DNA of 64,000 nucleotides, taken from NCBI GenBank assembly GCA_963573305.1, contig OY754329.1, forward strand, positions 130,621,422-130,685,421. The letters are read 5' to 3'. The notes beneath the pieces are model-generated. The model saw only the letters and a program-made list of their open reading frames with translations, made no database searches and was not told the DNA's origin. The translations under genes and the position numbers were made by a program. This stretch comes from Pyrrhosoma nymphula (Eukaryota > Arthropoda > Insecta > Odonata > Coenagrionidae). Below, one piece after another: positions 47,101 to 54,018 of the stretch (the stretch's first letter is position 1; every line of letters starts with the position of its first letter).

Positions 47101-49001
47101 CTTTATTACTTTACGCTGAGCTTTTACTGCAATTGCAGGAAGAGTCACAACAAGCTTGCCATTGAGAAATGAAGACGCAAATTAATTGGGAAGCCATTCC
47201 AAAGGAAACTCACATTGCTGTGTATGCCAGCATTCCAAATTAACAACATCAAAGTTCAAAATTGAGTTATATTTTTTTAATAACTTAAGAAAACTGAAGG
47301 CCTTCACAATAAAAGATAGGTAATAAAAAAACATCACTCACTGTAATTTGCAACCTCTGAAAACCTTCTCTTAACTGAGGTTCTGATATTAGGCTCTTCA
47401 GTAGTTTCAACCTGAGATTCCTTAGATAGTGGCCTGTTGACATTTCGCACCTCTGTATTATCGCCTAGGGGGAGAGATGAACACCCACTTGTGGATTCAC
47501 TGCTATCTGAATGATCTTCCCCTGCAATAAAAGAAAACATTCTGAGTCCCTGTTGCAAGGCACATTCAATTGCTGCATTTACAGTATTTAGGGCACTTCC
47601 AAACTTGCCACTCACATAGCAACTAATGCCCCCATTACCTCCTTAAAATACAATGGCAATGGTTTAAAATCAAGACGTGAATTCTGTATTACAATGAAAA
47701 ATTATACTACTGGTGATGATATTATTAAAATGATACTGCCATGTGTCTGACACTTAAGTACGTACATGCAATTACTCAATGGAAAATCTGCTTTTCCATT
47801 CTTATATACAATAAAGCTCTCCACAAGCAGGCATCCAGCCAGCACAAACGAAAAATCATACAACATATACTAATAGACATCCACATGATCATTTCAACTG
47901 TACTGGAAATATTGTATGAGCCCATTAACACACACTAAATGTAAACACAACTTGAAAAGCTACCAACCATTTATGTCTATTTTTTTGGTATTATAACTCA
48001 GGTCATCCCTGGATTTAGGTACCGAAGACTCTGAACTTTCCATTCGTCGAAACTGTCGCTGGATCCCACTGGGCCCAGCAATTGGTTCATCAAGCCCATC
48101 TTCGATGGAATTTATGCCAGGTAAAGTATGCCTCAGTCTGTGTGCTAGATGTCAATTGAATATACCAATTAAGATTCAAATAATATACTACAACAAATGA
48201 GGGACAGATACACATAGAATAACTCATTCGATAAAGCATGACTAAATCACTCAACTGTCTAGGTTTGATACTTACTTTCATATTCTGCGCCAGAGTTTGA
48301 CGAAGTGCAAAAAGGCTCGTTTAATAAGGAATTGAACTGAATACGAGCTCTCTTTGACGGAATCGGACTCGTATCCTCCTCATTGTCTTTCAATGGAGAA
48401 TTAAGGGCCTCCCTCCCCTGGTTCGGGGTATGTATTTCGTTGTCTGGAGATGAAAACCACTTCGTTGGCCAGAGAGACTGAGGCAGCAATTCAGAAACAC
48501 GCGACGCAACCTTCTTCACGAAAGACTAGAAAAGATACAACATATCACCCAACTGGCAAGTTATAATTAGCATGCTTATCAGCGAAATTGAAAACCACCA
48601 GCTTCACTAATCTATGCAAGATACAGGGAAAATTTGAGTTCACTAAGAGTTCTCTGATGAAGACTACCAGAAATACAACATTAATATATACAAATAGAGC
48701 AACCACTGCTATCGATTCTTAAAATTACAACACGACCCCGCTCGCACGTCACACGTAATCGTTTACAAACAGACTACAACTTAACATTTAATAACTTTTG
48801 TGACAAATATGACGGAAATAAACAAGTTATGCACTCCCTCGTGTATTACTACACTGCTGGAGGTCGTTTGGTTTCCAGAACAACCTATTTTCAGCTAAAG
48901 GCGCGCAGATTACCACAGCTGTTAATACTTACATTAGAAACGTCGTACGGCTTTGATGATTGATTTTTTTTGTTTCTTACGTTATTGTTTCTTTTTGCCA
49001 T
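11038..49001 (-). CDS. Nup153: Nuclear pore complex protein Nup153 (10 coding exons)
   Basis: Nup153 sits on the nuclear basket side of the pore and acts in import, export and basket assembly. I joined ten exons with GT-AG sites and consistent phases (69, 250, 177, 180, 137, 117, 135, 3792, 131 and 94 nt), giving 1,693 aa; the human protein is about 1,475. Residues 24-50 hold the SFVKKVASRVSELLPQSLW pore-targeting helix. Exon 6 has the family signature SPFYSGRTTYGGVAAY and exon 7 has SSTARRIMEALEMFSSPL. Three RanBP2-type zinc fingers (W-x-C-x2-C-x10/11-C-x2-C) have cysteines at about 702-719, 756-773 and 814-832; vertebrates have four. FG, FSFG and FNFG motifs fill roughly 850-1650. The tail is PRRIKKAVRRTQQTR. 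The start has no upstream in-frame alternative in its exon. Introns 4, 7, 8 and 9 are swollen by transposons. Confidence 0.95.
11250..11345 (-). repeat. tRNA-derived SINE, minus strand
   Basis: On the minus strand an A-box-like TAGCATGGTGATCAG is followed about 40 nt later by the B-box-like GGTTTGATACC (11279-11289). That is the layout of a Pol III promoter in a tRNA-derived SINE head. The body beyond it is not clearly bounded. Confidence 0.5.
11346..12238. other. Nup153 intron 9 sequence, nothing recognised
   Basis: AT-rich intronic sequence between the SINE and the pogo element. It has no open frame with a recognisable motif. Confidence 0.5.
12545..14029 (-). pseudogene. pogo/Tigger transposase, frameshifted
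   Basis: The N-terminal half (14029-13484) has a CENP-B-type helix-turn-helix (RKRRLLKTIAIFQAVDEGK) and a second CENPB-like domain (FKSGIEHFQTSNGWLQKFKV). The C-terminal half (about 13510-12600) is a DDE domain with NADEAGFF, LLIDQCAAH and RWQPLDQ carrying the three catalytic aspartates, then an acidic tail. At least two breaks separate these parts: a stop after NLTSI near 13826 and a frameshift around 13490, so it is inactive as it stands. Such transposases cut and paste at TA sites. The catalytic triad is still recognisable, so decay is moderate. Confidence 0.85.
14393..16394. mobile_element. Nearly palindromic TA-flanked transposon with about 770-bp inverted arms
   Basis: Left arm 14393-15161 and right arm 15628-16394 are inverted copies, both beginning CTGTCG-CGCAGAAAGTA. 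TA duplicates flank the element (14391-14392, 16395-16396). The centre of about 465 bp is single copy. The arms differ at scattered sites, including an AT-microsatellite of different length near 15938-15955 and its partner near 14838. The right arm plus centre encode the start of a transposase on the minus strand (15716-15353); the left arm holds only the mirror of its first codons. TA targeting places it in the Tc1/mariner/pogo supergroup. It is non-autonomous because the DDE domain is missing. Confidence 0.85.
15353..15716 (-). pseudogene. Transposase N-terminal fragment (helix-turn-helix region)
   Basis: It begins MPPRPRLSEQEMRMVLSAI and runs to KQKLEEIMPE then a stop, about 120 residues. 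The part IDQFTVGAIRRCVHEFYIKK followed by PTVEKVKQKL resembles the winged-helix N-terminus of insect IS630/Tc1-like transposases, which reads F-x3-AIRR-x2-x-FY and PT-x2-K. No catalytic residues are encoded, so the protein could bind DNA at most. An ATG further upstream exists in frame, but the conserved region starts here. Confidence 0.55.
17000..17148 (+). repeat. ACTGTATATTCAACTA direct repeats at the pogo border
   Basis: Three near-identical copies start at about 17000, 17024 and 17133. The first contains the right end and TA target of the pogo element, so the target was a small repeat or the repeat arose from the end. Confidence 0.5.
17149..17461. other. Short intron 9 stretch between two pogo elements
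   Basis: About 310 bp between the pogo-border repeats and the next element. Nothing is recognised in it. Confidence 0.5.
17462..19089 (-). mobile_element. Second pogo/Tigger-like element, 1.6 kb, internally deleted
   Basis: The left end is CAGTAAAACCCCTAAATTGC and the right end, inverted, is CAGTGAAACCCCGTATTTGC, with TA on both sides. Internal AAATTGCGGGA repeats occur near both ends. Minus-strand coding between about 18320 and 17890 keeps only the CENP-B-type N-terminus, with RTFSIKETIEVLEQVDSHGG, LAKLLR and LNTIIVRNRDGILKQ. Several stops are present and the DDE domain is absent. This is a deletion derivative of a different pogo family from the 12239 element. Confidence 0.8.
19292..19422 (-). 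CDS. Nup153: Nup153 coding exon 9
   Basis: It follows an ATCCCTCAG acceptor and encodes FG-type sequence ending GGATPQF. The frame would read into a TAA two codons later, but the perfect CAC/GTAAGT donor and the matching phase-2 exon at 11131-11038 show that it is spliced. Confidence 0.88.
19573..19700. mobile_element. piggyBac-type terminal region (TTAA plus inner palindromes)
   Basis: TTAA at 19573-19576 is followed by CCCATTCAATG. Two palindromic blocks then follow, ACAGCCCTGGCTGT (about 19592-19605) and GACAGCCAGGGCTGTC (about 19632-19647). piggyBac ends are TTAA-flanked with CCC starts and inner inverted repeats. The matching right end was not found. It may belong to the decayed transposase at 21500-22627. 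Confidence 0.45.
20296..21281 (+). mobile_element. Third pogo/CENP-B-like element, about 990 bp
   Basis: Ends share CATG and then CCTCGACTTTCGTAC in inverse orientation, with TA on both sides (20294-20295, 21282-21283). Inside, plus-strand coding 20548-20805 has a CENP-B/jerky-type helix-turn-helix: VEQKLGIIRRAELGGSFAAR followed by STVCSIVKGKDKI. The DDE part is missing, so it is another deletion derivative. Confidence 0.75.
21500..22627 (+). pseudogene. piggyBac transposase fossil
   Basis: Plus-strand pieces in order: an acidic start (SLAFGESLDDDSSNGSSS, about 21740), RPLLNCFHLL (about 21980), KKHKYSIKMYMLYEPAG (about 22088), LLNNLKNYGHYLNNYKNN where a DN-YTS catalytic region is expected (about 22220), GMLRANRKGNLKGE (about 22316) and FFPWKDKRDVAVISSEFG (about 22390). 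This order matches the piggyBac DDE domain. Frameshifts and stops break it throughout. A G-run of about 16 sits at 22513-22528. Confidence 0.75.
22871..26662 (-). CDS. Nup153: Nup153 coding exon 8 (zinc fingers and FG region)
   Basis: This 3,792-nt exon is phase 0 at both ends and starts DAKKIPLNDS. It encodes about residues 356-1619: a basic linker, the four-unit QFSVGSKLSEK repeat, three RanBP2 zinc fingers and most of the FG repeats. The donor is CAG followed by GTATGT at 22870. The open frame runs 31 codons past the donor by chance. Confidence 0.95.
25677..25802 (-). repeat. Nup153: 33-bp coding tandem repeat in Nup153
   Basis: Nearly four units encode QFSVGSKLSEK four times at about residues 643-685, just before the first zinc finger. 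The units are almost identical in DNA (one early C/T difference), so the expansion is recent. Confidence 0.95.
26663..27013. other. Nup153 intron 7 sequence next to exon 8
   Basis: AT-rich intron sequence. It includes the TTTACTTTCCAG acceptor of exon 8 at its left edge; nothing else is recognised. Confidence 0.5.
27014..28750. mobile_element. pogo/Tigger-type non-autonomous element, 1.7 kb
   Basis: Ends are CAGTGTGTCCTCGTTTAACG and its inverse, with TA at 27012-27013 and 28751-28752. Short CGTTAAACG-type repeats are iterated inside both ends: GAAACAACGTTAAACG near 27069-27084 and two copies near 28690-28738. No transposase motif was found in the interior. Confidence 0.8.
28772..28858 (-). 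repeat. 5'-truncated tRNA-SINE copy, antisense
   Basis: The segment is the reverse complement of the 3' half of the SINE at 31566-31760: both share AACCTGATGACAAGCCAATGG-type sequence and the GGGATCGCAGGGGCATAC block. The tRNA-like head is missing. Confidence 0.7.
28950..30724 (+). pseudogene. Tigger/CENP-B-like transposase pseudogene
   Basis: The N-terminus (about 28995-29230) has a CENP-B helix-turn-helix (KSLTLDMKLDVL, LAGSTVRTIIRDAEKI). The middle (29300-29410) has the second DNA-binding domain ending ASRGWFEPFERF. The DDE part (29428-29757) has GYSPHQIFKADETGLFWKRM, then SILDNAPGHP (about 29903) and a disrupted LQPMDQG site (about 29993-30050). The C-terminal region is long (30092-30724). 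At least five stops or frameshifts break it, among them a 30-bp insertion at 30022-30051 exactly in the third catalytic site. No terminal repeats were found flanking it. Confidence 0.85.
30725..31565. other. Intron 7 sequence downstream of the Tigger pseudogene
   Basis: AT-rich and probably Tigger 3' flank in part. No repeat end or gene is identified. Confidence 0.4.
31566..31760 (+). repeat. tRNA-derived SINE, full head
   Basis: The head GGCCCCGGTGGCGGCAGGG is followed by a clear B-box, GGGTTTGAGTCCC (31612-31624), and then a non-tRNA body including AACCTGATGACAAGCC. The same body recurs truncated and inverted at 28772-28858, showing a dispersed family. Transcription would be by Pol III from the internal promoter. 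Confidence 0.8.
32063..32197 (-). CDS. Nup153: Nup153 coding exon 7
   Basis: It encodes ISSTARRIMEALEMFSSPLQ, matching the conserved Nup153 segment before the zinc fingers. The acceptor is TTTTCAG and the donor is GTGGGT. Confidence 0.92.
32521..32637 (-). CDS. Nup153: Nup153 coding exon 6
   Basis: It carries the family signature SPFYSGRTTYGGVAAY. It lies between a CTTTCAG acceptor and a GTTTGT donor, in phase 0 at both ends. Confidence 0.92.
32817..32953 (-). CDS. Nup153: Nup153 coding exon 5
   Basis: It encodes RSFLGLGGYSPPNRT and RRRKPSFNPDAFGFQNW. The acceptor is CATTCTAG; the donor is GTAAGA in phase 0. A Penelope-derived hairpin begins about 30 nt upstream of its acceptor. Confidence 0.9.
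32983..33177. mobile_element. Penelope-derived fold-back beside Nup153 exon 5
   Basis: The two halves are inverted copies meeting at about 33093. GGAGTTTTC at the left end pairs with GAAAACTCC at the right, and CTGAAGATG occurs on both strands at the centre. On each strand CTGAAGA is followed 20-odd nt later by GAAAC or GAAGC (minus 33092-33061, plus 33095-33126), the core layout of hammerhead-type motifs in Penelope-like terminal repeats. There is no coding part. It lies 30 nt upstream of the exon 5 acceptor in intron 4. Confidence 0.6.
33178..34959. other. Nup153 intron 4 sequence
   Basis: No coding motif is recognised. C-rich patches (CCCCCTCCCCC-type at about 33650 and 34200-34260) stand out from the AT-rich background and may be old repeat fragments. 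Confidence 0.4.
34960..36820 (+). mobile_element. RTE-like LINE, decayed
   Basis: Plus-strand pieces read KKWKEYFEKLWN, LKNNKAPGEDGIQTEAL, YRGISLINTTYKTLSKI, EHKAGFKRGKSKTDQL, FVDLKKAYES, AFADDVVLLAEHENS and, at the end, RWAGHVNRRKDS with NRPPGRPRLR. These are the reverse transcriptase palm motifs and the C-terminal GRP box of RTE-type LINEs. The catalytic FADD is intact, but frameshifts and stops occur throughout. Neither the endonuclease domain nor a target duplication was found. Confidence 0.8.
37462..37488 (-). ncRNA. Degenerate hammerhead-like motif in Penelope end
   Basis: On the minus strand CTTGAAAA is followed by the hairpin GGCAC-TAC-GTGCC and GAAAC. This keeps stem II and the GAAAC arm, but the CUGANGA core is altered, so cleavage is unlikely. 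The plus-strand partner copy at 38734-38760 has AAAAC instead. Confidence 0.4.
37571..38440 (-). pseudogene. Penelope-like RT C-terminus with GIY-YIG endonuclease
   Basis: The endonuclease core reads SGVYELKCDDCETKYIGQTG then RSFRTRMRVHRR, and further on GIAKHLNEEHHW and FEQFEIVNC. GIY-YIG domains of Penelope elements cut target DNA for reverse transcription; the CxxC just before the YIG motif is typical of their linker. Upstream residues belong to the RT thumb region; the RT catalytic part is missing by 5' truncation. The first 30 or so codons of the open frame come from the inverted partner and are not native. The frame is otherwise uninterrupted. Confidence 0.85.
38940..39450 (-). pseudogene. 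piggyBac transposase fossil
   Basis: Minus-strand pieces in order are LLLRLLHFIDNSKRG, SFRSAFYPFGNLCFDERL, LFKQFMPSKQSRFGIKNLC and LVKPYLDKGLTLFVDNWYTSPT. These match the piggyBac DDE domain: FDERL carries the first acidic residue and FVDNWYTSP the second. At least three frameshifts are present and the C-terminal third is absent. Confidence 0.85.
39451..40763. other. Nup153 intron 4 sequence
   Basis: No gene or repeat end is recognised. A near tandem CTACAATAAAGTATGG occurs twice at about 39611-39648. Confidence 0.4.
41300..41680 (-). pseudogene. Tc1/mariner transposase C-terminal fragment
   Basis: Minus-strand pieces read FVQDNSPVHT (second catalytic aspartate), LDWPARSPDLNL (third catalytic site region) and TRLQDILNAEGDAIKY then a stop. 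This is the hallmark order of Tc1/mariner DDE transposases. Frameshifts separate the pieces and the N-terminal half is missing. Confidence 0.8.
41870..42590 (+). pseudogene. Unclassified DDE transposase with cysteine-rich tail
   Basis: Plus-strand pieces: REAAAKGVFVPSRTWRKVW, then FLLLIDTWGGQTNPTLYND with a DDE-type aspartate after a hydrophobic strand, CTVKVIPPQMYP, MIKYAWFASKI, a VNVNDVHFPS stretch, and a terminal cysteine cluster CGCG-x13-CFACFCDDYHPETC. The strand-then-D pattern and the VIPP step mirror the second and third catalytic regions of IS630-related transposases. Several frameshifts are present. It probably belongs to the surrounding 5-kb element. I know similar proteins from insects only as uncharacterised ones. 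Confidence 0.6.
42598..42757 (+). repeat. tRNA-derived SINE-like repeat
   Basis: A TAGTTAGGTAGTGTACTGG A-box-like head is followed by GGGTATGAATTTC (42644-42656), a worn B-box, then a body with GTCGGATGGGACGTTGAAC. The right side runs straight into LINE sequence. Confidence 0.5.
42758..43688 (+). mobile_element. 5'-truncated Jockey/CR1-like LINE
   Basis: Two frames separated by one break encode the RT C-terminus. Motifs in order are SWCDSNDLMLNNQKSQ, VKFLGVHVDSVLKWDVH, LYYGLFYPRISYGIVLWG, VIQKKVRK, then CYDTRLKYDMHV and KLYNKLPADIK. This is the same clade as the copy at 700-1602. The tail is an ATT repeat at about 43671-43685. The element lies inside the 5-kb TA-flanked transposon and is therefore younger than it. 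Confidence 0.8.
44085..44165 (-). repeat. tRNA-like SINE head, minus strand
   Basis: Minus strand: A-box-like TGGCCCAGTGG (44136-44146) and B-box-like GAGTTTGACCCC (44090-44101) at tRNA spacing. The GTGGTGGTGGCCCAG start fits a SINE head; the body was not delimited. Confidence 0.5.
45821..46979. other. Nup153 intron 4 sequence
   Basis: No gene is recognised. Segments near 45900-46140 have the look of an old repeat, but no ends were found. Confidence 0.35.
46980..47290 (-). pseudogene. Unrecognised coding remnant in Nup153 intron 4
   Basis: The minus strand reads NFDVVNLECWHTQQCEF and PLEWLPN, then a TAA, then FASSFLNGKLVVTLPAIAV and KAQRKVIKIQQKQEALPKGE before a stop near 47066, followed by AT-rich sequence with AATAAAG at about 46985. 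The composition is protein-like and the stop plus polyadenylation-like signal suggest the 3' end of a gene or of a processed copy. I do not recognise the family. Confidence 0.35.
47342..47521 (-). CDS. Nup153: Nup153 coding exon 4
   Basis: It follows a TTTATTGCAG acceptor, starts GEDHSDSSESTSG, and ends ANY followed by a GTGAGT donor in phase 1. It borders the 14.4-kb intron 4. Confidence 0.85.
47968..48144 (-). CDS. Nup153: Nup153 coding exon 3
   Basis: It includes PGINSIEDGLDEPIAGPSG. The acceptor is CTAG and the donor is a weaker GTTGGT. Phase 1 is kept at both ends, and the other nearby AG gives a stop. Confidence 0.8.
48276..48525 (-). CDS. Nup153: Nup153 coding exon 2
   Basis: It follows a TTTTCTAG acceptor and begins SFVKKVASRVSELLP, the conserved amphipathic pore-targeting start of Nup153. 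It ends with a GTAAGT donor in phase 1. Confidence 0.9.
48933..49001 (-). CDS. Nup153: Nup153 coding exon 1
   Basis: It encodes MAKRNNNVRNKKNQSSKPY and four further residues, then a consensus GTAAGT donor. It ends in phase 0. The lysine/arginine-rich start fits a nuclear protein. Confidence 0.85.
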
Positions 49002-49600
49002 TATCTAAAACCGATGATTAGGAAAATCGCGGACTTTGTCACTTCATAACGGAGAATTTCCAGTCTTCCTTCCTACACCAGAAAATATGGCGGCATCTAT
49101 CTGAAATTTCGTTGGTCGCCGTCCACGTGACATGCCGAGACCAGCATGCACCAGTGCTTTAACAAAAGAAAAGTGAAACGCACGGAACACACTTTAATAG
49201 CATTTTATTCCAATTTTAATTAGGTCTGAGAGTGATTAACCGTTCTAATTATACCTCAAGTTATTATTTGTCCGAGATTGCATCTTTAAAGACTCCTTCT
49301 ACCGGGTTAAGTTAACATATTGCAGAATTAGCACGAATGGCTGTGGTATGAAATCCACTTCATCAGCCTCTTCATTTATGAGTGTACGAAAGTTCAGAAG
49401 TTATGAACGAGTTTTAGTGAAAGATTTCCGCGGGTAACTAGAGTGAATGCATGAATCTCAGCATCCATATTATATGTTTTTGCCATCCAACGAGTCTGCC
49501 TAATTTATTTCTTCCGTCAGCCTGCAGATGGCACTGACATCAGAGAAGGATTGTGCGAAAGGATGTGAACATCGTGAACATGAATATAGAAGCTATGTGA
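49002..49600 (-). promoter_or_regulatory. Nup153: Nup153 5' UTR and promoter region
   Basis: This is the sequence between the Nup153 start codon and the Harbinger insertion. It contains an ATGGCGGCATCT block (49088-49099), close to a YY1-type site common near housekeeping promoters. No TATA box was assigned. The region is inferred from position only. Confidence 0.4.
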
Positions 49601-49719
49601 ACTTGAGCTTTGTTCGCGTCGCTGCTCCTTCTGAACTTTCTTGAACCGGAAGGAGCAGGAGAGAACATCCGGGGGCAGTGGAGTTCTTCTCGTGCGAAGC
49701 GAACGGTCGTGTATGACAT

Positions 49720-51779
49720 ATGGCGCGTGAAATGATTTTGGGTAATATTCTGGAGGGAGCGGCTGATGATTCTTCTGATGAAGATGACGATGTCTTCCCT
49801 GATTTGATTCGGCCGCGTGTTAGAGGTGATGATATATTGCGATACTCAGCTGTAATTAGCCGAATTGATTAATATTGTTGGCAGTAGAACGAATAGTGCC
49901 TTCTGATTTGAATGTATTATTTCGCGAATATATCTCATTTCCTTGTTCATCCGTACAAAGTAATGTTGGCTGTTATGATTCATTTTATATCATATCCGAA
50001 AAACTAATTTTTATTACTTCTGAAGACTGTGGTATCCATGTGCTGAAGTGTGTGTCCATTTCGTAGCTACGATGCAAGAACTCCCGATTAAGCCTCAAGG
50101 AATCGGCTCTAAAAGTTCTCATTTAGCAATCTCGTTCCCACTTTCATTATTTCTAATACCTCGATTGTTACAAATGTGAAGGCAATGTGTTAAATTAAGT
50201 GGCATTTCCGACGTTACTCCCATTGTGTAGTGTGATTGGGAAAGTCGATGTTCTGTCATTTTTTATGTTTTAAAATTCAATAAAATACAAGCTCGACATG
50301 ATTAAAAGCCATCTGTGTCCTATTACTTTTATCTTAGGTAATTTACAGGCATTAAACGTTGCCCTTAATGCTATGGAACAGCAGGAGAGGACTGCTATTC
50401 CCGCATATGTCGAGGAGATTATTCCAGAGTACAGCGATAGAGAGTTCATTATGCATTTTAGGCTGAAAAGGGGCACTGTTCGCGATTTGATCGCTAAATT
50501 TCAAGTGTCTCAAGAATTTATGAGTCTATACGGTACTACCTCATACCTGCTGTGTTAATATTCATTCTACCTGACTGTTAATGGTGTTAATATACTCTTG
50601 AGTTTTCATCGCAGGTCATGGAGGTTTCGAACCAGTAAGTGCACAAAAGCATTTTTTGGCTTACTTGTGGTTCGTTGGTCATGAGGCTGCTGGCTACCGG
50701 GATGTCGCGGACAGGTTTAACGTTAGCCTCAGTACCCTGCATTCTATAATAAAACGTGTTAATACTTTTATTATTGGTATGGCTTCTGTTCTCATGAAGG
50801 AGCCCACAAATGACGATAAAAATGCCACCAAGCGTCATTACTCAGAGAGGAAAGGCTTCCCTGACATAATTGGTAACGAGTTTTAATATTATCTAAGTAA
50901 TGCAAATGCAATGCAATATTTATGTGCTCCATCAATGAGAACAGTATTAACATTTTCACTCAATACACAGGTATAATAGATGGAACACATTTCCGAATTG
51001 ATAAGCCAGTGGAAGATCCTGAATCCTATATAAACAGGAAGAAATACTTTTCTGTACAGGCCCAGGCAATCGTTAATGAAAAGGGCAAATTTATTGATGT
51101 TTTTGTAGGGTTTCCTGGGTCTGTACATGATGCTAGGGTGTATAGGAATAGCTCCATCTATCCCGAGCTTCCTAATTTTTGCCAAGGTTTGTTTCCCTGG
51201 AAATTTTGCTCCAATACTAATCTTGACTGCTGAATGGTCCTTTCCACAATATCATATTTCATTACTTTTTCTTAGCATTATGATTGCTATGAAATACGTT
51301 TTAAAAATCCAATTAGATGTTCCTTGTACCTTTCAGGTCAGGGTTATTTACTGGGAGACAGTGCTTATCCATGCTCCCAATATATGATAACACCTTATAG
51401 AGATAATGGGCATCTTACAAGAGCCCAAAGAAACTTCAATTTCATCCACAGTAGTTGCCGAATAACTGTGGAACATGCATTCGGATGGTTGAAGCAGAGG
51501 TTCCGGCAACTCTATCATCTCAAAGGAAGGGACATGGTAGAGCTGGTGAAGACCATCCATTCATGCTGCATCTTGCATAATATTGCAGATGTTGATGATT
51601 TGGATGGTTTTGAGGAGCCTCTGCCAGAAGATCATCCGGACAGGGATGCAGAAGCCCTCCAGGGCAGGCGAAATTGGGATGCAGTAGTGGACAATATGGG
51701 AGACCCAATTGATGCTGAGGGGGGCAAAATTCTGAGGGACGAGATATGCCGACAGCTGGCAATGGGGCGAGGAAATTAA
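49720..51779 (+). CDS. Harbinger (HARBI1-like) DDE transposase, 5 exons
   Basis: Exons 49720-49851, 50349-50532, 50615-50872, 50971-51186 and 51337-51779 join with GT-AG sites and consistent phases (0,1,1,1) to give 410 aa. The N-terminus is acidic (GADDSSDEDDDVFPDL). A helix-turn-helix lies around HEAAGYRDVADRFNVSLSTL. The catalytic triad is visible: D in GIIDGTHF, D in GFPGSVHDARVY and E in CRITVEHAFGWLKQRF. No frame break exists, and the length is close to HARBI1 (about 350 aa). Exon 1 is the least certain: its donor is a weak GTAATT, chosen because it keeps phase 0. Either a recently active element or a domesticated copy is possible; flanking inverted repeats favour the former. Confidence 0.85.
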
Positions 51780-52218
51780 AATTAGCCATTGTTCCTCATG
51801 CCTACTTTTCAGCCTGCCCAACAGCTTCCACTCAGGAAATTCACAGCCATCATCTGCCCATCCCCCTGTTTTTAACATTATTATGTTTTACTATATTAAC
51901 TGCTACATTTGAATTGGTGGGCTCTCTAGGATAGATAGTTTTTACTTTTTTAATTTAATTTTTCTGGCTGTTTATGAAAACCCCTTTTTTTGATTTGATG
52001 GAAAAAACGATTCTATGACAATATGGTATTTAATGTTTTATGACTATTTTATTTTTTTGATGAGTAAAAACTATAAATGTAAGGGGAGCACATTTCTGTT
52101 GCTCACTCGGGCTTTTGACTTTGGAGCTCCTTTAACAAATTTGAAAGTATTTCATTTCTCTGAGCCCTCAGAGCATTTGCCTCCTCCTTCGCCTGGTTTC
52201 CTCTTTTCAATTCTTTAA

Positions 52219-53268
52219 TTATTTCTGCATCCCTCTCAGCTTGCACCATGAGTCTAGGTGATTCTGTAGGGCTATCTCCTCTCTGACAGCTTTCAGAGCC
52301 ATTGCAGTCTTTCCATCACGCTTTGAGATATTGGTGGTTGATAGCTGTGATGGAATGTCTGCTGAGGGTTGTGGGGATGAAATTTCAGCCCTTTGCCGGG
52401 ATGCCTCTGATGTTGATGGCCCAGGGTCAACAGTATCGAGCATCTCAGAACTGAAATTAAATTAGTCCAGAATGTATTTATGACTTCTTTAACATTGAAA
52501 AATTAGGATAATTAGTCCCCTCTAAAATTTAGTGAGGTGCAAAATCACAATTACATCTATGACCCCACTACCACCACCGAGGCTGTTGGTAGTATTTGGG
52601 TCAGGAGACCTACCATCAAATATCAGTAATGAACTATAATCAATGTTGCAAATAATATTAAAATAAAGAATCGGTTATGTGCCAAACATAGAGAATACTT
52701 ACTTTTCAGGAATATCAACCGAGTTGCTCCTTATGGTAAGTCCATGACGACCAGAAACCACCTTGGGCGTGATGTTGTGTTTCTTACTGAACAATTCCAT
52801 CATTTCCCTGGAGGCATGAAATATTCACATATTTGCATGTACATGAATCCAACATTGGTTTATGCATTGAGGGCTTTGTCTTCACTTGTATACTTACGTT
52901 TCATAATTAAGAGTCTGTCGACCCCTGCCAGTTTTGTTTCCGGCCACATGAGCCTTGAAAGCCCTCTCCAGGGACTTATATTTATTAGCTACCTGCTGTG
53001 CATTTAAGCTATAGCCATATCCCTGCATTTCTGAGGCTATTGTCTCAAATAACCTTTTGTGGATGACTGACTTCTTCTTCCCCTTATTTGAAGAATATTT
53101 TTCAAAAAATAGCTTCGTGGAAGAGTCATCCCACTCAAACTGCTCGGTTGCAGCATTTTTGGCCACTGGGGACTTCTGTGGGAGCACCAAAGTAATTTGC
53201 CTGTCTCCAACATTTAAAATCAGGGATTCCTTGCTTAAGTCGATTTCGTTCGCTTTCACCTTAACCAT
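52219..53268 (-). CDS. Harbinger Myb/SANT-like accessory protein, 3 exons
   Basis: Exons 53268-52898, 52807-52703 and 52450-52219 join with GTAAGT donors and CAG acceptors in phases 2 and 2, giving 235 aa. The start MVKVKANEIDLSKE leads to a Myb/SANT-like trihelix at about residues 45-110: FEWDDSSTKLFFEKY, then KRLFETIASEMQGYGY and VANKYKSLERAFK, with the tryptophan pattern of these domains. The C-terminal part is Ser/Pro-rich and ends in a helix (MALKAVREEIALQNHLDSW). This is the second gene of PIF/Harbinger elements and lies tail to tail with the transposase, whose stop is 440 bp away. Confidence 0.85.
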
Positions 53269-54018
53269 GGTACATCCATCTATCAAGTAACAACACCATG
53301 CAAGAAATATGTTGGCATGGACAATTTCGATAAAATCCAATATTAGTTGTAGTATATTGTGTAACTAAAATTAATAAAGGCTTAGTAATTTAGCAAGGCT
53401 GGTAGCAATCACTATGTTTATTGTACATAATCTATGTGCACATTTCTGCAAATGTGGAAAGCTACCTAAATTGTTCAAGGAAAAATGTATGCCAATATTG
53501 TTGCCTAAATACTCAAAATCCTTCTGAAATATACCTTCAAGCACAAAGGAAAACATTCCCTCCTCATCCAGCATCAGGCTTCTATCCTCATTCAAAAGAG
53601 GACGGGCTGTCATTTTTAATTAATTAGCAAGTTGGTTGTGGTGCTTAACAAATCCTTTGCAATCATCTGCAAATACCCACTGACTTTGAGTAGTCACATT
53701 AGCAATTCAGAATTAGCATTTCTCCTAATGAGCTTATTACTCACGTCAAAAATAAGTCCGGAAAAAATAATCAGAATTTAACAAACGATTTCTTTCCTCT
53801 TATTTCCGTTTGTGAATTATAAACTCGAATTCGATAACTTTTATTACATTGTAGTATTGTGTACTTAAGGTATTGAAAAATATATGCTCAGCAACCACAA
53901 TTAAGTGATAATAAGTAGTATTTCATCATTTTATCTGCCGGTAAATTGAATGAAACGAAAATATAGTCTCAAATGTACTTAGGTACCTACTTTAAAATAA
54001 CATTTAAACCTATAGCAG

